From: Plantactinospora mayteni
GTDB taxonomy: Bacteria > Actinomycetota > Actinomycetes > Mycobacteriales > Micromonosporaceae
DNA length: 64,000 bases
Direction of reading: 5' to 3'
Assembly: GCF_016862935.1 (NCBI RefSeq)
Contig: NZ_BONX01000036.1
Location: 1-64,000 of the forward strand
Positions 45,271 to 54,349 of the stretch are shown in pieces (the stretch's first letter is position 1; each line of letters starts with the position of its first letter). The position numbers were made by a program, and so were the translations under genes. Below the pieces are notes generated by a model. The model was not told the origin of the DNA. It did not search any database and saw nothing but the letters and a program-made list of their open reading frames with translations.

Positions 45271-46437
45271 CTATCGGATGTTGGCGGTGTGCCCGAGAGA
45301 GTAGCGGCCGGGCTGGGGCCAGATCGTCAGGCCGTGCGGGCCACGACCGACCGGGATTCGCGCCAGCAGTTTGCCGTCCCGGGTGCTGAGGGCGTACACC
45401 TCGTCGTGGTAGCGGCCGGAGAGCCACAGGGTCTCGCCGTCCGCGGAGAGCCCACCCATGTCCGGGCTGCCGCCCGGGATCCGCCAGGTGGCCGTCGGCT
45501 TCAGGGTGGCCATGTCGAGTACGGTGACGCTGCCCTCGTCGCGGTTGGTCACGTAGCCGAGCTTGCCGTCCCGGCTGAAGTAGATGCCGTGCGCGCCCTT
45601 GCCGGTGGGGATGAAGCCGGTCTGCCGGGTGGCCTGGGCGTCGAAGACGTAGACGCCGTGCGCGTGCATGTCGGCGACCAGGAAACGCTGTCCGTCGGGG
45701 GTGAGCCGGGTGTCCTGCGGCATCCCGTCCGTCGTCTCGGTCAGCGTGAACTCCCGCAGCTTGTCCAGGCTGACCGTGTCCAGCACGAGCATCCGGTTGG
45801 CGAACTCGCAGCTGAACAGCATGATCTTGCCGTCGGCCGAGTAGTCCATGTGGTTGATGCCCTCGCACTCGGGAAACCGCACCGACCGGACCCGCTGCCA
45901 GGTGGTCAGGTCGTAGAAGTCCAGCCGCTGGTATGCCTCGGCGACCACGATGGCCTGCTTGCCGTCCGGGGTGAAGTAGAGGTTGTAGACGTCCTCCAGC
46001 ATCCGGAACGCGCCGGGCTTGCCGGTACGTGGGTCGATCGGTATGAGGCCGCCTTCCGGGATCTTGCTGGACGCCACGTAGAGCGTCCTCAGGTCGTACG
46101 AGGGTACGACGTGCTGCGGCTCGGGACCGCCCGGGAAGGTGTCGATGACCCGGCGGGTGCTCGGGTCGATCACCGTGACGTCGTTGCTCCTGGTGTTCGG
46201 CACGTAGACGAGGGCCCGATCTTTCCGGACCTGTTCGTCGAGCATCTCCGGGCCGGTCGCCGCGTAGACGTTTCCGGCCGTCTGGTACGGCGGCATCCCG
46301 GAGACCAGCGTCCCGAACGGCAACGCGCCCGGTGCCTCGGACGCGGGCGTACGCCGCCGCTGCTCGTCGCCGCCCCAGCAACCGCCGGCGACGAGGAGCA
46401 GTACGACCGGAAGGACGGCCAGGCGCAGCCTCATCAT
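45271..46437 (-). CDS. YncE-like seven-bladed propeller lipoprotein
   Basis: 388 aa. Lipoprotein signal with lipobox VAGGC. Propeller blades are visible as ALVYVPNTRSNDVTVIDPSTRRVIDTF, TLYVASSKIPEGGLIPID, YFSRDGKLGYVTNRDEGSVTVLD, and GETLWLSGRYHDEVYALSTRDGKLLARI. It should sit on the outer membrane face and bind an unknown partner; YncE-type proteins are known as DNA- or metal-stress-associated propellers without enzymatic activity. The ATG is 6 nt after a TAGAAT hexamer and lacks an SD, so the mRNA looks leaderless. Confidence 0.88.
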   Translation of the reverse strand: MMRLRLAVLPVVLLLVAGGCWGGDEQRRRTPASEAPGALPFGTLVSGMPPYQTAGNVYAATGPEMLDEQVRKDRALVYVPNTRSNDVTVIDPSTRRVIDTFPGGPEPQHVVPSYDLRTLYVASSKIPEGGLIPIDPRTGKPGAFRMLEDVYNLYFTPDGKQAIVVAEAYQRLDFYDLTTWQRVRSVRFPECEGINHMDYSADGKIMLFSCEFANRMLVLDTVSLDKLREFTLTETTDGMPQDTRLTPDGQRFLVADMHAHGVYVFDAQATRQTGFIPTGKGAHGIYFSRDGKLGYVTNRDEGSVTVLDMATLKPTATWRIPGGSPDMGGLSADGETLWLSGRYHDEVYALSTRDGKLLARIPVGRGPHGLTIWPQPGRYSLGHTANIR

Positions 46438-46443
46438 TCGGAC

Positions 46444-46449
46444 ATTCTA
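46444..46449 (-). promoter_or_regulatory. -10 hexamer for leaderless propeller-lipoprotein transcript
   Basis: TAGAAT (minus strand 46449-46444) ends exactly 6 nt before the ATG at 46437, with no Shine-Dalgarno site. The -35 is weak. Confidence 0.55.
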
Positions 46450-46665
46450 GACATTTTCCGGGTGTTCAGGGGCTGTTCGGCACATCCCCCACCCAAGATC
46501 GGTACGCCGGGCCGGTGGCGAACAGATCCGGGGACCGCAGGTACCAGGCGTACACGTTTCACGTTTCGGTCGTTGCCGCGACCTCCTACTCCAGCGCCAG
46601 GCCGTGCTGTCGATCTCCCCCGCCCGGGGGAGGACTCGGGCGCGGGTTTCGGATCGACTGGTGGC

Positions 46666-47256
46666 ATGGCTTCCACTGCTTTCGCAAGCGATCGTCCCCA
46701 AGCCCCCGCGCGACCCGGCACCCGTGTCGTCGTGACAGGTCGTCTGGTGGCCCTGTGCTGCATCGTGTTCGCGATCGTCAACATCGTCTTCGAGCTGACC
46801 GACCACTTCGCCGACGGCCCCTACGCCGAGTACGTCTCCGCGATCGCCGTGATGAACTGGCTCGTCGTCGGGCTGAAGGCGATGGGGGCGGCCGTGGCAC
46901 TGCTGTCGGTTTCCCACCGCCCGAGGCTTCCCCCGGCAGTTCTGGGCGTGTTGTTGTGGGGAGCGTTCGCGATGCTCGGCGTGTACGCCGTCGGCAGCGT
47001 GGTGCAAGCGGTCGGCATGGCATCCGGTCTGGTGGGCACACCCGACCAGATCGACCTGGCCGGAGTCGGTTACGTGCTCTTCTTCCTGCTGCTCGCGGCT
47101 GGTTACGGTGTCCTGGCGATCTCGTACTCGCGACGGTTCGGGCTGCGGAAAGGCGTCGCCGTCCTCGGCGTACTCGGTGCCCCGGTGGTGCTGGGCGTGA
47201 TCCTGCTCGCCGTCCCCATGCTGCTGGCCGCCCTCGGCCTCATGCCCATGCCCTGA
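46666..47256 (+). CDS. Conserved membrane protein of unknown function
   Basis: 196 aa from the ATG at 46666 with about five membrane helices (LVALCCIVFAIVNIVFELT, GLKAMGAAVALLSV, LGVLLWGAFAMLGVYAVGS, YVLFFLLLAAGYGVLAI, VVLGVILLAVPMLLAALGL). No catalytic motif is seen. A GC-rich palindromic hairpin (46615-46632, CTCCCC-N6-GGGGAG) lies 33 bp upstream. It is 68 bp upstream of the BTAD regulator and in the same direction. Confidence 0.78.
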   Translation: MASTAFASDRPQAPARPGTRVVVTGRLVALCCIVFAIVNIVFELTDHFADGPYAEYVSAIAVMNWLVVGLKAMGAAVALLSVSHRPRLPPAVLGVLLWGAFAMLGVYAVGSVVQAVGMASGLVGTPDQIDLAGVGYVLFFLLLAAGYGVLAISYSRRFGLRKGVAVLGVLGAPVVLGVILLAVPMLLAALGLMPMP

Positions 47257-47312
47257 CCCGCCCGCAGCGCGCGACCAACCGGGTGGCCGGGCCGGGCCAG
47301 CGCAGGCGGCAC

Positions 47313-47318
47313 TACCGT
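47313..47318 (+). promoter_or_regulatory. -10 hexamer for leaderless BTAD-regulator transcript
   Basis: TACCGT ends 6 nt before the ATG at 47325; the same hexamer and spacing as at the MerR operon. No SD site precedes the gene. Confidence 0.5.
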
Positions 47319-47324
47319 GGCCAC

Positions 47325-50300
47325 ATGATGTTTGGCGTGCTCGGGCCGCTGGCCGTGTGGACCTCGGCCGGGGTCCTCGTCCCCGTTCCAGGTCTCAAGG
47401 TTCGTGCGCTGCTCGCCGACCTACTGGTCCACGAGGGACGGCCGGTCCCGGTGGATCGGCTGATCGAGGACCTGTGGGGCGACCAGCCGCCCGGTAACCC
47501 GGCCGGGGCACTGCACACCAAGATCTCGCAACTACGGCGTACGCTCGCGACCGCCGAGCCGGGCCGCCGGGATATGGTCCAGCTCGGTGAGGCGGGGTAT
47601 CGGATCGACATACCTTCGGAGTCGGTGGACGCGGGACGGTTCACCGACCTGACGACGAGGGCCCATGCCGCGCCGGAACCGGAGTCGCGGGCGTCGCTGC
47701 TGACCGAGGCGCTGGCGCTCTGGCGGGGCCCGGCGTACGCGGACTTCGCCGATGAGTTCCTCGCCCGCCAGGCGATCAACCGGCTGACGGAACAACGGCT
47801 CGCGGCGCAGGAGGAACTCGCCGAGGCGCGGCTCGAACTCGGCGACCACGCGCTGGTCGCCGCTGAGCTGACCGACCTGGTGGCCCACCACCCATGGCGT
47901 GAGCGGTTGCGGGCCTCGCAGCTACGTGCTCTATACCTGTCCGGCCGTCAGCACGAGGCGCTCGCCGTCTACGACGAGTTCCGCAGGCGGTTGAGTGACG
48001 AGCTTGGCGTGGACCCCGGTCCGGAACTGGTCGCGCTCCACCAGGCGATCCTCCGGCAGGATCCTGGGCTGCGCCCGAGGGCGGCCGCGACACCGGTGAC
48101 CCGGCGCCGGACCAACGTTCCGGCCCCCACCTCCGTGGCGCCCGACGGTGGTCTCATCGGCCGGGCCGAGCAGCTTGCGACCGTACGCGCGCGGCTCGCC
48201 GAAGGGCGCCTGGTGACGCTGACCGGCCCGGGTGGGGTTGGCAAGACCCGACTCGCCGTCGAGGTGGCGCGGACCACCGTGCACGACTTTGCCGACGGAA
48301 CCTGGGTGGTGGAGCTGGCCAGCCAGCCACGCCGCGACGATCCGGTGGTGGCGCGCGAGGCGATCAGTGAGGCCGTGGCTGCCACGCTCGGGATCCGGGA
48401 GGACGCCGCGCCGGGCCTGCCGGTCGATGGCGAGCCGATCGGCGTGGCCGACCGGCTCGCCAGTAGCCTCCGTTCCAGGCGGTTGCTGCTGGTGTTGGAC
48501 AACTGTGAGCACGTGGTGGAGCCGGTGGCCCACCTGACCGAGCGGCTCCTCGGTGCGGTGCCGGGTCTCAGGGTGCTCGCCACCAGCAGGGAACCGCTCC
48601 GCCTCGGCGAGGAGGTCGCTCTTCCGGTACCGCCGCTGGCGATGCCCGAAGCCGGCGCGGCTCCGGCGGAGGTCGCGCAGGCCAGCGCCGTCCGATTGTT
48701 CGTCGCGCGGGCCACCGCGGCGGATCCAGGCTTCTCGCTCGGGCCGGACAACGCGGAGATGGTGGCCACGATCTGCCGACGGCTCGACGGTATCCCGCTG
48801 GCGCTCGAACTCGCCGCCACTCGCGTACGCGCGGTTGAGCTTCCCGAGTTGGCGAAGCGACTCGACGATCGGTTCGGGCTGCTGTCCGCCGGCCAGCGCA
48901 CCGCACCCGCGCGGCAGCGGACCCTGCGCGCGATGATCGACTGGAGCTGGGAGCTGTTGCCTCCGGCCGAGCGGGCCGTCCTGCGGAGGTTCGCGGTCTT
49001 CCCCGACGGCTGCACACTGGCCGCGGCCGAGCAGGTATGCGCCGGTGGTGAGGTGAGCGCCGCCGACGTCGTCGACCTGCTGGCCCGCCTGGTGGATCGC
49101 TCGCTGGTCGCCGTACGCGACAGCGACGCGGGGCGCCGTTACCAGCTACTGGAGTCGGTCCGGGCGTACTGCCGCGAGAAGCTCGACGGGGCCGGCGACG
49201 CGCGGCTGGTGCGCCGGCAGCACGTCGACTACTACACGACGTTCGCCGAGCACGCCGCCGCCCGGTTGCGTGGACACCACCAACACGAGGCGCTGCGCCA
49301 GTTGGACCAGGAGGCCGGAAACCTGCGGTCGGCCCTGGAGGACGCGGCAACGCTGGGGCGGCCCGATCTGAGCCTGCGGCTGGTCAACTCGCTGGGCTGG
49401 TACTGGTTGCTGCGGGGCCGCCACCAGGAGGCACGGCGTGCGCTCACCACAGCGCTCGCCACGGCGCCCACCGGAGACGACGACGGTGCGCGGCTGCGGG
49501 CGATGACCTGGCTGACCGGCATCGCCGCACGGGATCATCGGGACCTCGAACTGGCGGTCCGGCGCCAGCACGTTCTCGACCGGCACGCCGAGCGGGGCGA
49601 CCCGGCCGGGCAAGCGTTCGCGCAGTGGCTCTTCGCCTTCACGATGCTCGGCTCCGGCGATATGGCTGTCGCCACGGAACTGGTCACGCTTGCCCTCGCC
49701 GGCTTCCGGCGCCTCGGGGACCGGTGGGGCATCGCGGCGGCGCTGGGCACCCGCGCCGACCTCGCCCTGGTGCAGGGTGACCTCGACACGGTCCGGCGCG
49801 ACTGTGAGGAGAGCCGATCGCTGTTCGAACAGCTCGGCGACCGGTGGGGGCAGGGGCTTCCCACCAACCTGCTCGCCACTCTCGCGGAGATCCGGGGTGA
49901 CTACCAGCAGGCGGAACGAATGCACCGGTCGGCGCTCCAGATCGCCGAGGAGTTGCGGCTCTGGCCATCGGTGTCGCGACAACTGGCGGGTCTCGGCCGG
50001 CTGTCCCTGATGGTCGGCGACGATGCGGCTGCCACCGACTACCACGAGAAGGCGCTGCGGGTGGCCGAGGAACAGTCGAACCGGTCGGCCGCTGCCTTCG
50101 CCGCGACCGGGCTCGCGCTCGGAGACCGCCGGCACGGCCGGCTCGCCGCCGCCGAGACGCGGCAACGGGAGCTGCTCGACTGGAACCGCCACGCCGGCTA
50201 CCTACCCGGCGTCGCGCTCACGCTGGCGGAACTTGGTTTCATCGCCGAGCAACGCGGTGACGCCTCGTCGGCCCAGCGCCTGCATACCGAAGGCTTGGTC

Positions 50301-50588
50301 GCGGCGCGGGCCACCGGCGATCCCCGGGCGATCGCACTCGCGCTGGAAGGGCTGGCCGGGACCGCGGTCCTCCTCGGGGACCACCACCGGGCGGCCCGGT
50401 TGTGCGGAGCGGCTGAGGCCGCCCGGGCTTCGGTGGGCGCCCCCCTCCCGGCGGGGCAGCAGGAAGACGTCGTCCGGATAGCGGCGGCGATCCGGGAGGT
50501 ACTGGGGGTGGCGGGCTTCGCCGTCGAGTGCCGGCGGGGCGGGGAACTGTCGCTCGATGACGTGGCGGCGCTGCCGGCCAGTAAGTGA
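47325..50588 (+). CDS. AfsR/SARP-type regulator: BTAD - NB-ARC-like NTPase - TPR
   Basis: 1087 aa. N-terminal OmpR-like DNA-binding domain (FGVLGPLAVWTSAGVLVPV; TKISQLRRTL) and BTAD (about 95-250, LRALYLSGRQHEALAVYDEFRRRLSDELGVDPGPEL). STAND NTPase with Walker A GPGGVGKT at about 300 and Walker B LLLVLDNCEHV at about 391, then the winged helix LRAMIDWSWELLPPAERAVLRRFAVFPDG. Residues about 600-1080 are TPR-like repeats. It is a signal-integrating transcription activator. The WrbA gene starts 66 bp downstream and may be a target. No biosynthetic gene cluster is next to it. Confidence 0.93.
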   Translation: MMFGVLGPLAVWTSAGVLVPVPGLKVRALLADLLVHEGRPVPVDRLIEDLWGDQPPGNPAGALHTKISQLRRTLATAEPGRRDMVQLGEAGYRIDIPSESVDAGRFTDLTTRAHAAPEPESRASLLTEALALWRGPAYADFADEFLARQAINRLTEQRLAAQEELAEARLELGDHALVAAELTDLVAHHPWRERLRASQLRALYLSGRQHEALAVYDEFRRRLSDELGVDPGPELVALHQAILRQDPGLRPRAAATPVTRRRTNVPAPTSVAPDGGLIGRAEQLATVRARLAEGRLVTLTGPGGVGKTRLAVEVARTTVHDFADGTWVVELASQPRRDDPVVAREAISEAVAATLGIREDAAPGLPVDGEPIGVADRLASSLRSRRLLLVLDNCEHVVEPVAHLTERLLGAVPGLRVLATSREPLRLGEEVALPVPPLAMPEAGAAPAEVAQASAVRLFVARATAADPGFSLGPDNAEMVATICRRLDGIPLALELAATRVRAVELPELAKRLDDRFGLLSAGQRTAPARQRTLRAMIDWSWELLPPAERAVLRRFAVFPDGCTLAAAEQVCAGGEVSAADVVDLLARLVDRSLVAVRDSDAGRRYQLLESVRAYCREKLDGAGDARLVRRQHVDYYTTFAEHAAARLRGHHQHEALRQLDQEAGNLRSALEDAATLGRPDLSLRLVNSLGWYWLLRGRHQEARRALTTALATAPTGDDDGARLRAMTWLTGIAARDHRDLELAVRRQHVLDRHAERGDPAGQAFAQWLFAFTMLGSGDMAVATELVTLALAGFRRLGDRWGIAAALGTRADLALVQGDLDTVRRDCEESRSLFEQLGDRWGQGLPTNLLATLAEIRGDYQQAERMHRSALQIAEELRLWPSVSRQLAGLGRLSLMVGDDAAATDYHEKALRVAEEQSNRSAAAFAATGLALGDRRHGRLAAAETRQRELLDWNRHAGYLPGVALTLAELGFIAEQRGDASSAQRLHTEGLVAARATGDPRAIALALEGLAGTAVLLGDHHRAARLCGAAEAARASVGAPLPAGQQEDVVRIAAAIREVLGVAGFAVECRRGGELSLDDVAALPASK

Positions 50589-50653
50589 ACGGTCAGTGGC
50601 CGGTAAGTCGGGCTCGGCAGTGTGACCTGGCAACCGAACCAGGAAGGACTGCA

Positions 50654-51286
50654 ATGGGAACGCTGAATGCCCGCGTCGCGATCATCTACTACTCGGCCAC
50701 CGGTACGGTGTACCAACTGGCACAGGCGTTCGCCGACGGGGCCGCCGACGCAGGTGCCGAGGTGAGGGTACGGCGGGTCGCCGAGCTGGCACCGGAGCAC
50801 GTCATCGACGCCAAGCCGGAGTGGCGACGCCATCTGGATGCCACCGCGGACGTCCCCCTCGCCACACTCGATGACCTTCGGTGGGCAACCGGGTACGCCT
50901 TCGGCACGCCAACCCGCTTCGGAAACCCGTGCTCACAGCTACGCCAGTTTCTCGACACCACCACCAAGCCGTGGCAGGCCGAGGAGTTGGCCCACAAGGC
51001 GGCCACCGGATTCACCGCCAGCTACGAGGAGCACGGAGGTCAGGAGTCCACCCTGCTCTCGCTCTACCAGACCTTCCACCATTGGGGATCGATCATCCTG
51101 CCGGTGGGGTACGTCAACTACGACACCTGCCACGCCGCGGGCGGAAACCCCTACGGCGTGAGCATGGTCGAGAGCCGCGCAGGCCGCGACCCCGCGTACG
51201 CCGAGGCCGTGCGGGAGGCAGCCCGGCACCAGGGCGGCCGGCTCGCCGAAGTGACGGCGGCGCTGGCGGCACGATGGTCCGTTTGA
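50654..51286 (+). CDS. NAD(P)H:quinone oxidoreductase / flavodoxin-like WrbA family
   Basis: 210 aa from the ATG at 50654 behind AGGAAGG. FMN phosphate loop IIYYSATGTVYQLAQAFADGA, aromatic loop FGTPTRFGNPCSQLRQFLD, and SYEEHGGQESTLLSLYQTFHHWGSIILPVGY are family hallmarks. It reduces quinones by two electrons with an FMN cofactor, protecting from redox cycling. It ends directly before a perfect terminator hairpin and follows the BTAD regulator, so the two may form a regulator-enzyme pair. Confidence 0.93.
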   Translation: MGTLNARVAIIYYSATGTVYQLAQAFADGAADAGAEVRVRRVAELAPEHVIDAKPEWRRHLDATADVPLATLDDLRWATGYAFGTPTRFGNPCSQLRQFLDTTTKPWQAEELAHKAATGFTASYEEHGGQESTLLSLYQTFHHWGSIILPVGYVNYDTCHAAGGNPYGVSMVESRAGRDPAYAEAVREAARHQGGRLAEVTAALAARWSV

Positions 51287-51290
51287 CGCA

Positions 51291-51327
51291 GCCGGTGCCC
51301 TCGCCGGACCTGGGCGAGGGCACCGGC
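51291..51327 (+). terminator. Perfect 15-bp terminator hairpin after WrbA gene
   Basis: GCCGGTGCCCTCGCC pairs exactly with GGCGAGGGCACCGGC over a 7-nt loop, starting 4 nt after the stop codon. It has no U-tract but is long and very GC-rich. Confidence 0.8.
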
Positions 51328-51367
51328 TGAGGTGGGTTCGGAACCGACGAACCGACCACGCCGTCTC

Positions 51368-51865
51368 ATGGTGATGCGTACCCGGTATCGGCTTGCCACG
51401 GTGTTGGTGTTGATCGCTTTGGCCGTGGTGACGGCGGCCTGTGGTCCGGCCTCCGCACCGACGACGGGCGCATCGGGTCCGACCTCCACGGCCGGGCCGA
51501 ACACATCGGCGGAGCCGGTCGTGTCGGGAGACCCTGCCGTCTGGGTTCTCGGGCCGCGCCAGAGCCTGCACCGCTCCTCGACGACGTTCACCGCCCTCGT
51601 CTGGCGACTGGGCTGCAACAACGGGACCACCGGGCAGGTGCTACCGCCGAGGGTTCAGCTGGGCGAGTCCGAGATCGTGGTGACGTTCGCCGTTGCGCCG
51701 AAGCAGCAAGACCCCGCACCCTGCCCAGGCAACGACCAGGTTTCCTTCGAGGTCGATCTCGGCGAGCCTCTTCAGGGCAGGACGCTCGTCGATGGTCAGT
51801 GCGTGGGCGGTAGGGCTGCCAGCAACGGATTCTGCGCGGACGGCGCCACGCGTTTCACTCCGTGA
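51368..51865 (+). CDS. Small lipoprotein of unknown function
   Basis: 165 aa. Two nearby ATG codons (51368 and 51374) could start it; neither has a good SD. Signal peptide with lipobox TAAC, then a Ser/Thr/Pro linker (about 25-50) and a beta-rich domain with three or four Cys (RLGCNNGTTGQVLPPRVQLGESEIVVTF, DPAPCPGNDQVSFEVDLGEPLQGRTLVDGQCV). The strand order and final GEPLxGRxLxDG resemble a common actinobacterial secreted domain without known role. Confidence 0.75.
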   Translation: MVMRTRYRLATVLVLIALAVVTAACGPASAPTTGASGPTSTAGPNTSAEPVVSGDPAVWVLGPRQSLHRSSTTFTALVWRLGCNNGTTGQVLPPRVQLGESEIVVTFAVAPKQQDPAPCPGNDQVSFEVDLGEPLQGRTLVDGQCVGGRAASNGFCADGATRFTP

Positions 51866-52003
51866 CACACGTACTGACCTGCCGTCGTCAGGGATCGTCT
51901 CGGCGGCGTCCCGCACGAGAACGAACACGCTGCCCAACCTCGCCGGATGAGATTTCCGGCAGGCACGAGGTCGGGGCCCCGGCCGGCTGCCACTGGCCGG
52001 GGG

Positions 52004-53362
52004 TCAGGGCGTGTAGATGTGGTTGAGGGCGACGACCTGGCCGTTCCGGACGACGATGGTGCCGAGCAGCCCGGGCGCCCGACTCGACCATTCGGCCAGC
52101 ACCTCCGCCGCCTGGTCCAGGCCGACCGTGCAGGGTTCCTCGGCGCAGGTGACGCCGGGGGTGAAATACAGCTTGACGGTCGCCTCGGGCGCGATGGGTA
52201 CGTCGTAGAGATTGCGGTCGGCGTCCCGGACGTAGTAGTCGTTGCACCACTCGGCGTCGGGCTTGACGTTGTCCGCCTCGCACGCCTGGGCGATCGCCTC
52301 CGCGCCCCGCGGCACGTAGACCGGGTTCACGGTGACGATCCGCCGCGCGGGGTCGAGCCGGATGGCCCGGACGTCGAGCTGTCCGTCCGCCACGGCCGGC
52401 AGGTCCGCGTCCGGGGCGGCTTTCTCGACGTGGAACTCACCCCAGAGCATCCGGTGGTCCGAGCAGCCCTTGCCACCGCAGTCGTCCGAGGTGTCCTCCA
52501 CCCGGGCCTCGGCCCGTGGGGCGAAGTGCTGGTCGTCGGCGAAGATGTAGTCGATCTTCAGGTCGCCGAGCAGCGAACGGGCGTAGGTCGCTTCCCCGGC
52601 GCGCACCAGGTGTTCGCAATCGTCGTCGATACACATCGCGGCCTCGTACATGAAGCCGAACGCGAGCGAGGGGTTGTCGGGTTCCGCCGGGGGCATCGGC
52701 ACCCGCCTGCTGTAGAGCCGGTCCAGGCTGCGGGACGTCGGTACGGCGTTGAAGTCGCCGCCGAGGACCAGCGGTCCGGGCAGCGCCGCCTGCCACCCGG
52801 CGAACGCCTCCCCGACCCCGGGCCCCTCCTCGGGCGCGGTGTGCAGCACACACGCCTTGAACCCCGGGTAACCCGACCACCGTACGCAGCCGATGCCGTG
52901 CGCTGCTCCGGTCTGCGGCGGGACGATCGGTGCCGCCGCGCCGACCGTCAGGATGGCCTTGCCGAACCGCTGATGGGTGGGGTCCGACTGCCCGCGCCGG
53001 GGTGCGGGACAACCCTTCTGCGGGCCGTCGTCGACCATCGCGGCGATCGACATCGGGTACCTGGTGGACAGTTGGTGCGCCAACTCGTCGACCTGGCTGG
53101 CGCAGATCTCCTGGAGCATCACGATCTGCGGGCGTTCGGTGCTGATCCGTCCCACGAGCACGTCGACGAACCGCCACCGGTCGCTGTCTATGTGATCCGC
53201 TCCCTTGCTCTCCCGCAGCAGCCCCCGGGTGTTGTAGGTCAACACCTTCACCGCGACGCCCCCGTTCGGCGGAGGCTCCGGCGTCTCGCGACAGCCAACC
53301 GGCGCCAGCATCGTCAGCGTCAGCACCAGGGCACCCAGTCGGCGTGCCGCGAGCCGATTCAT
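52004..53362 (-). CDS. Lipoprotein of the endonuclease/exonuclease/phosphatase (EEP) superfamily
   Basis: 452 aa. Lipobox APVGC right after the signal helix. The EEP core is intact: VKVLTYNTRG, VMLQEICAS, LGGDFNAVP, KIDYIFAD and SDHRMLWG give the Mg-binding Asn/Glu, Asp-Asn and Asp-His catalytic residues. Extra cysteines (QKGCPAP, CVRWSGYPGFKACV, CIDDDCEH, DDCGGKGCSDH) suggest disulfides outside the cell. About 120 residues after the core form an additional beta-rich domain with CNDYYVRDADRNLYDVPI. It is probably an extracellular nuclease or phosphodiesterase. Confidence 0.88.
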   Translation of the reverse strand: MNRLAARRLGALVLTLTMLAPVGCRETPEPPPNGGVAVKVLTYNTRGLLRESKGADHIDSDRWRFVDVLVGRISTERPQIVMLQEICASQVDELAHQLSTRYPMSIAAMVDDGPQKGCPAPRRGQSDPTHQRFGKAILTVGAAAPIVPPQTGAAHGIGCVRWSGYPGFKACVLHTAPEEGPGVGEAFAGWQAALPGPLVLGGDFNAVPTSRSLDRLYSRRVPMPPAEPDNPSLAFGFMYEAAMCIDDDCEHLVRAGEATYARSLLGDLKIDYIFADDQHFAPRAEARVEDTSDDCGGKGCSDHRMLWGEFHVEKAAPDADLPAVADGQLDVRAIRLDPARRIVTVNPVYVPRGAEAIAQACEADNVKPDAEWCNDYYVRDADRNLYDVPIAPEATVKLYFTPGVTCAEEPCTVGLDQAAEVLAEWSSRAPGLLGTIVVRNGQVVALNHIYTP

Positions 53363-53638
53363 GTCCGTACCTCCCGGGATCCCGGACGCCGTTGCCGACC
53401 GAGGCTAGTGGCAGGGCGCAAACCGGTCACCGGGCGCGAACGGGGAGATCACGGTCGGGGGTGGCCGGCCCGGTCGGCCCCGACGACCGACTACCCAGCC
53501 GGTCTGGGAGCCGCGTTCGTGCCTCCGGCAACACTCGACTCGGCCGCCTGGACGGGAATGAACCTCCCGCCACGTCGAGCCGTCCGCCATGACGAGCGGG
53601 TCAGACGTCACGCGCGGGCAAACCCTGCCTGAGCGACG

Positions 53639-54349
53639 CTAGATCGCCAGGCAGATCTCCGTGCGCCGGGCCGGGGTGCCGTCGACCGGGGCCGGGTCCT
53701 CGGCCGTCGGCGCCACGCCGCCTGCGGCGACCCGGTCGAGGGTACGCAGGCCAAGTGGCCGCACACTGCCGAAGATCGTGTAGTTCGGCCGCAGCGCCGA
53801 GTCGGCAAAGACCAGGAAGAACTGGCTGCCGTTGGTGTCCGGCCCGGCGTTGGCCATCGCCAGCACGCCGCGGGCGTAGACCTTCCGCTCGCCGGTCGGG
53901 TCGGTGGGCGCGGGCGGCAGGTCCGTCGGCAGCTCGTCCTTGTACCGGTAGCCAGGACCACCCTCACCCGTACCCGATGGGTCGCCGCACTGCAGCACCT
54001 TCAGCGTCGGGTAGGTGGTGAGCCGATGGCAGATGGTCCGGTTGTAGAACCTGTGCCGTACCAGGTGCAGGAAGCTCTGCACGGTGCATGGCGCCTGCGC
54101 GCGGTCGAGGGTCAGCGGTATGAGGCCGAGGTTGGTGACCAAGGTGGTCGTCACCGTGCCACGGTCCGGCGTGTGCCGGGGATCGCGCGGCAGCGGGACC
54201 GGTCGCGCCGCCGGTTCGTCCGGAGTCTCGGCGTACTGGCAGGGCCCCTTCGTCACCTCCCGCAGCCCGGCCGCATGTGCCGGAGCGGCGCCGGCGCCGA
54301 GGAGCAGACCGGCAGTGAGCACCATGACAGCGATGCGATGTAGCGCCAC
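53639..54349 (-). CDS. Secreted cyclophilin-type peptidyl-prolyl isomerase
   Basis: 236 aa from the GTG at 54349, which has GGAGG 5 nt upstream; the longer frame to 54385 was not used. Signal peptide ending AHAAG. The cyclophilin fold shows TTTLVTNLGLIPLTLDRAQAPCTVQSFLHLV, FYNRTICHRL, LQCGDPSGTGEGGPGYRYKDE and VLAMANAGPDTNGSQFFLVF. The catalytic-Arg region RTICHRL keeps an Arg but FHR is changed to CHR, so activity should be tested. It acts outside the cell in folding of secreted proteins. Confidence 0.88.
   Translation of the reverse strand: MALHRIAVMVLTAGLLLGAGAAPAHAAGLREVTKGPCQYAETPDEPAARPVPLPRDPRHTPDRGTVTTTLVTNLGLIPLTLDRAQAPCTVQSFLHLVRHRFYNRTICHRLTTYPTLKVLQCGDPSGTGEGGPGYRYKDELPTDLPPAPTDPTGERKVYARGVLAMANAGPDTNGSQFFLVFADSALRPNYTIFGSVRPLGLRTLDRVAAGGVAPTAEDPAPVDGTPARRTEICLAI

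Noticed and set aside
47325-50588. BTAD regulator as evidence for a biosynthetic gene cluster
   Set aside because: No PKS, NRPS, terpene, RiPP or tailoring gene set lies on either side within the window.
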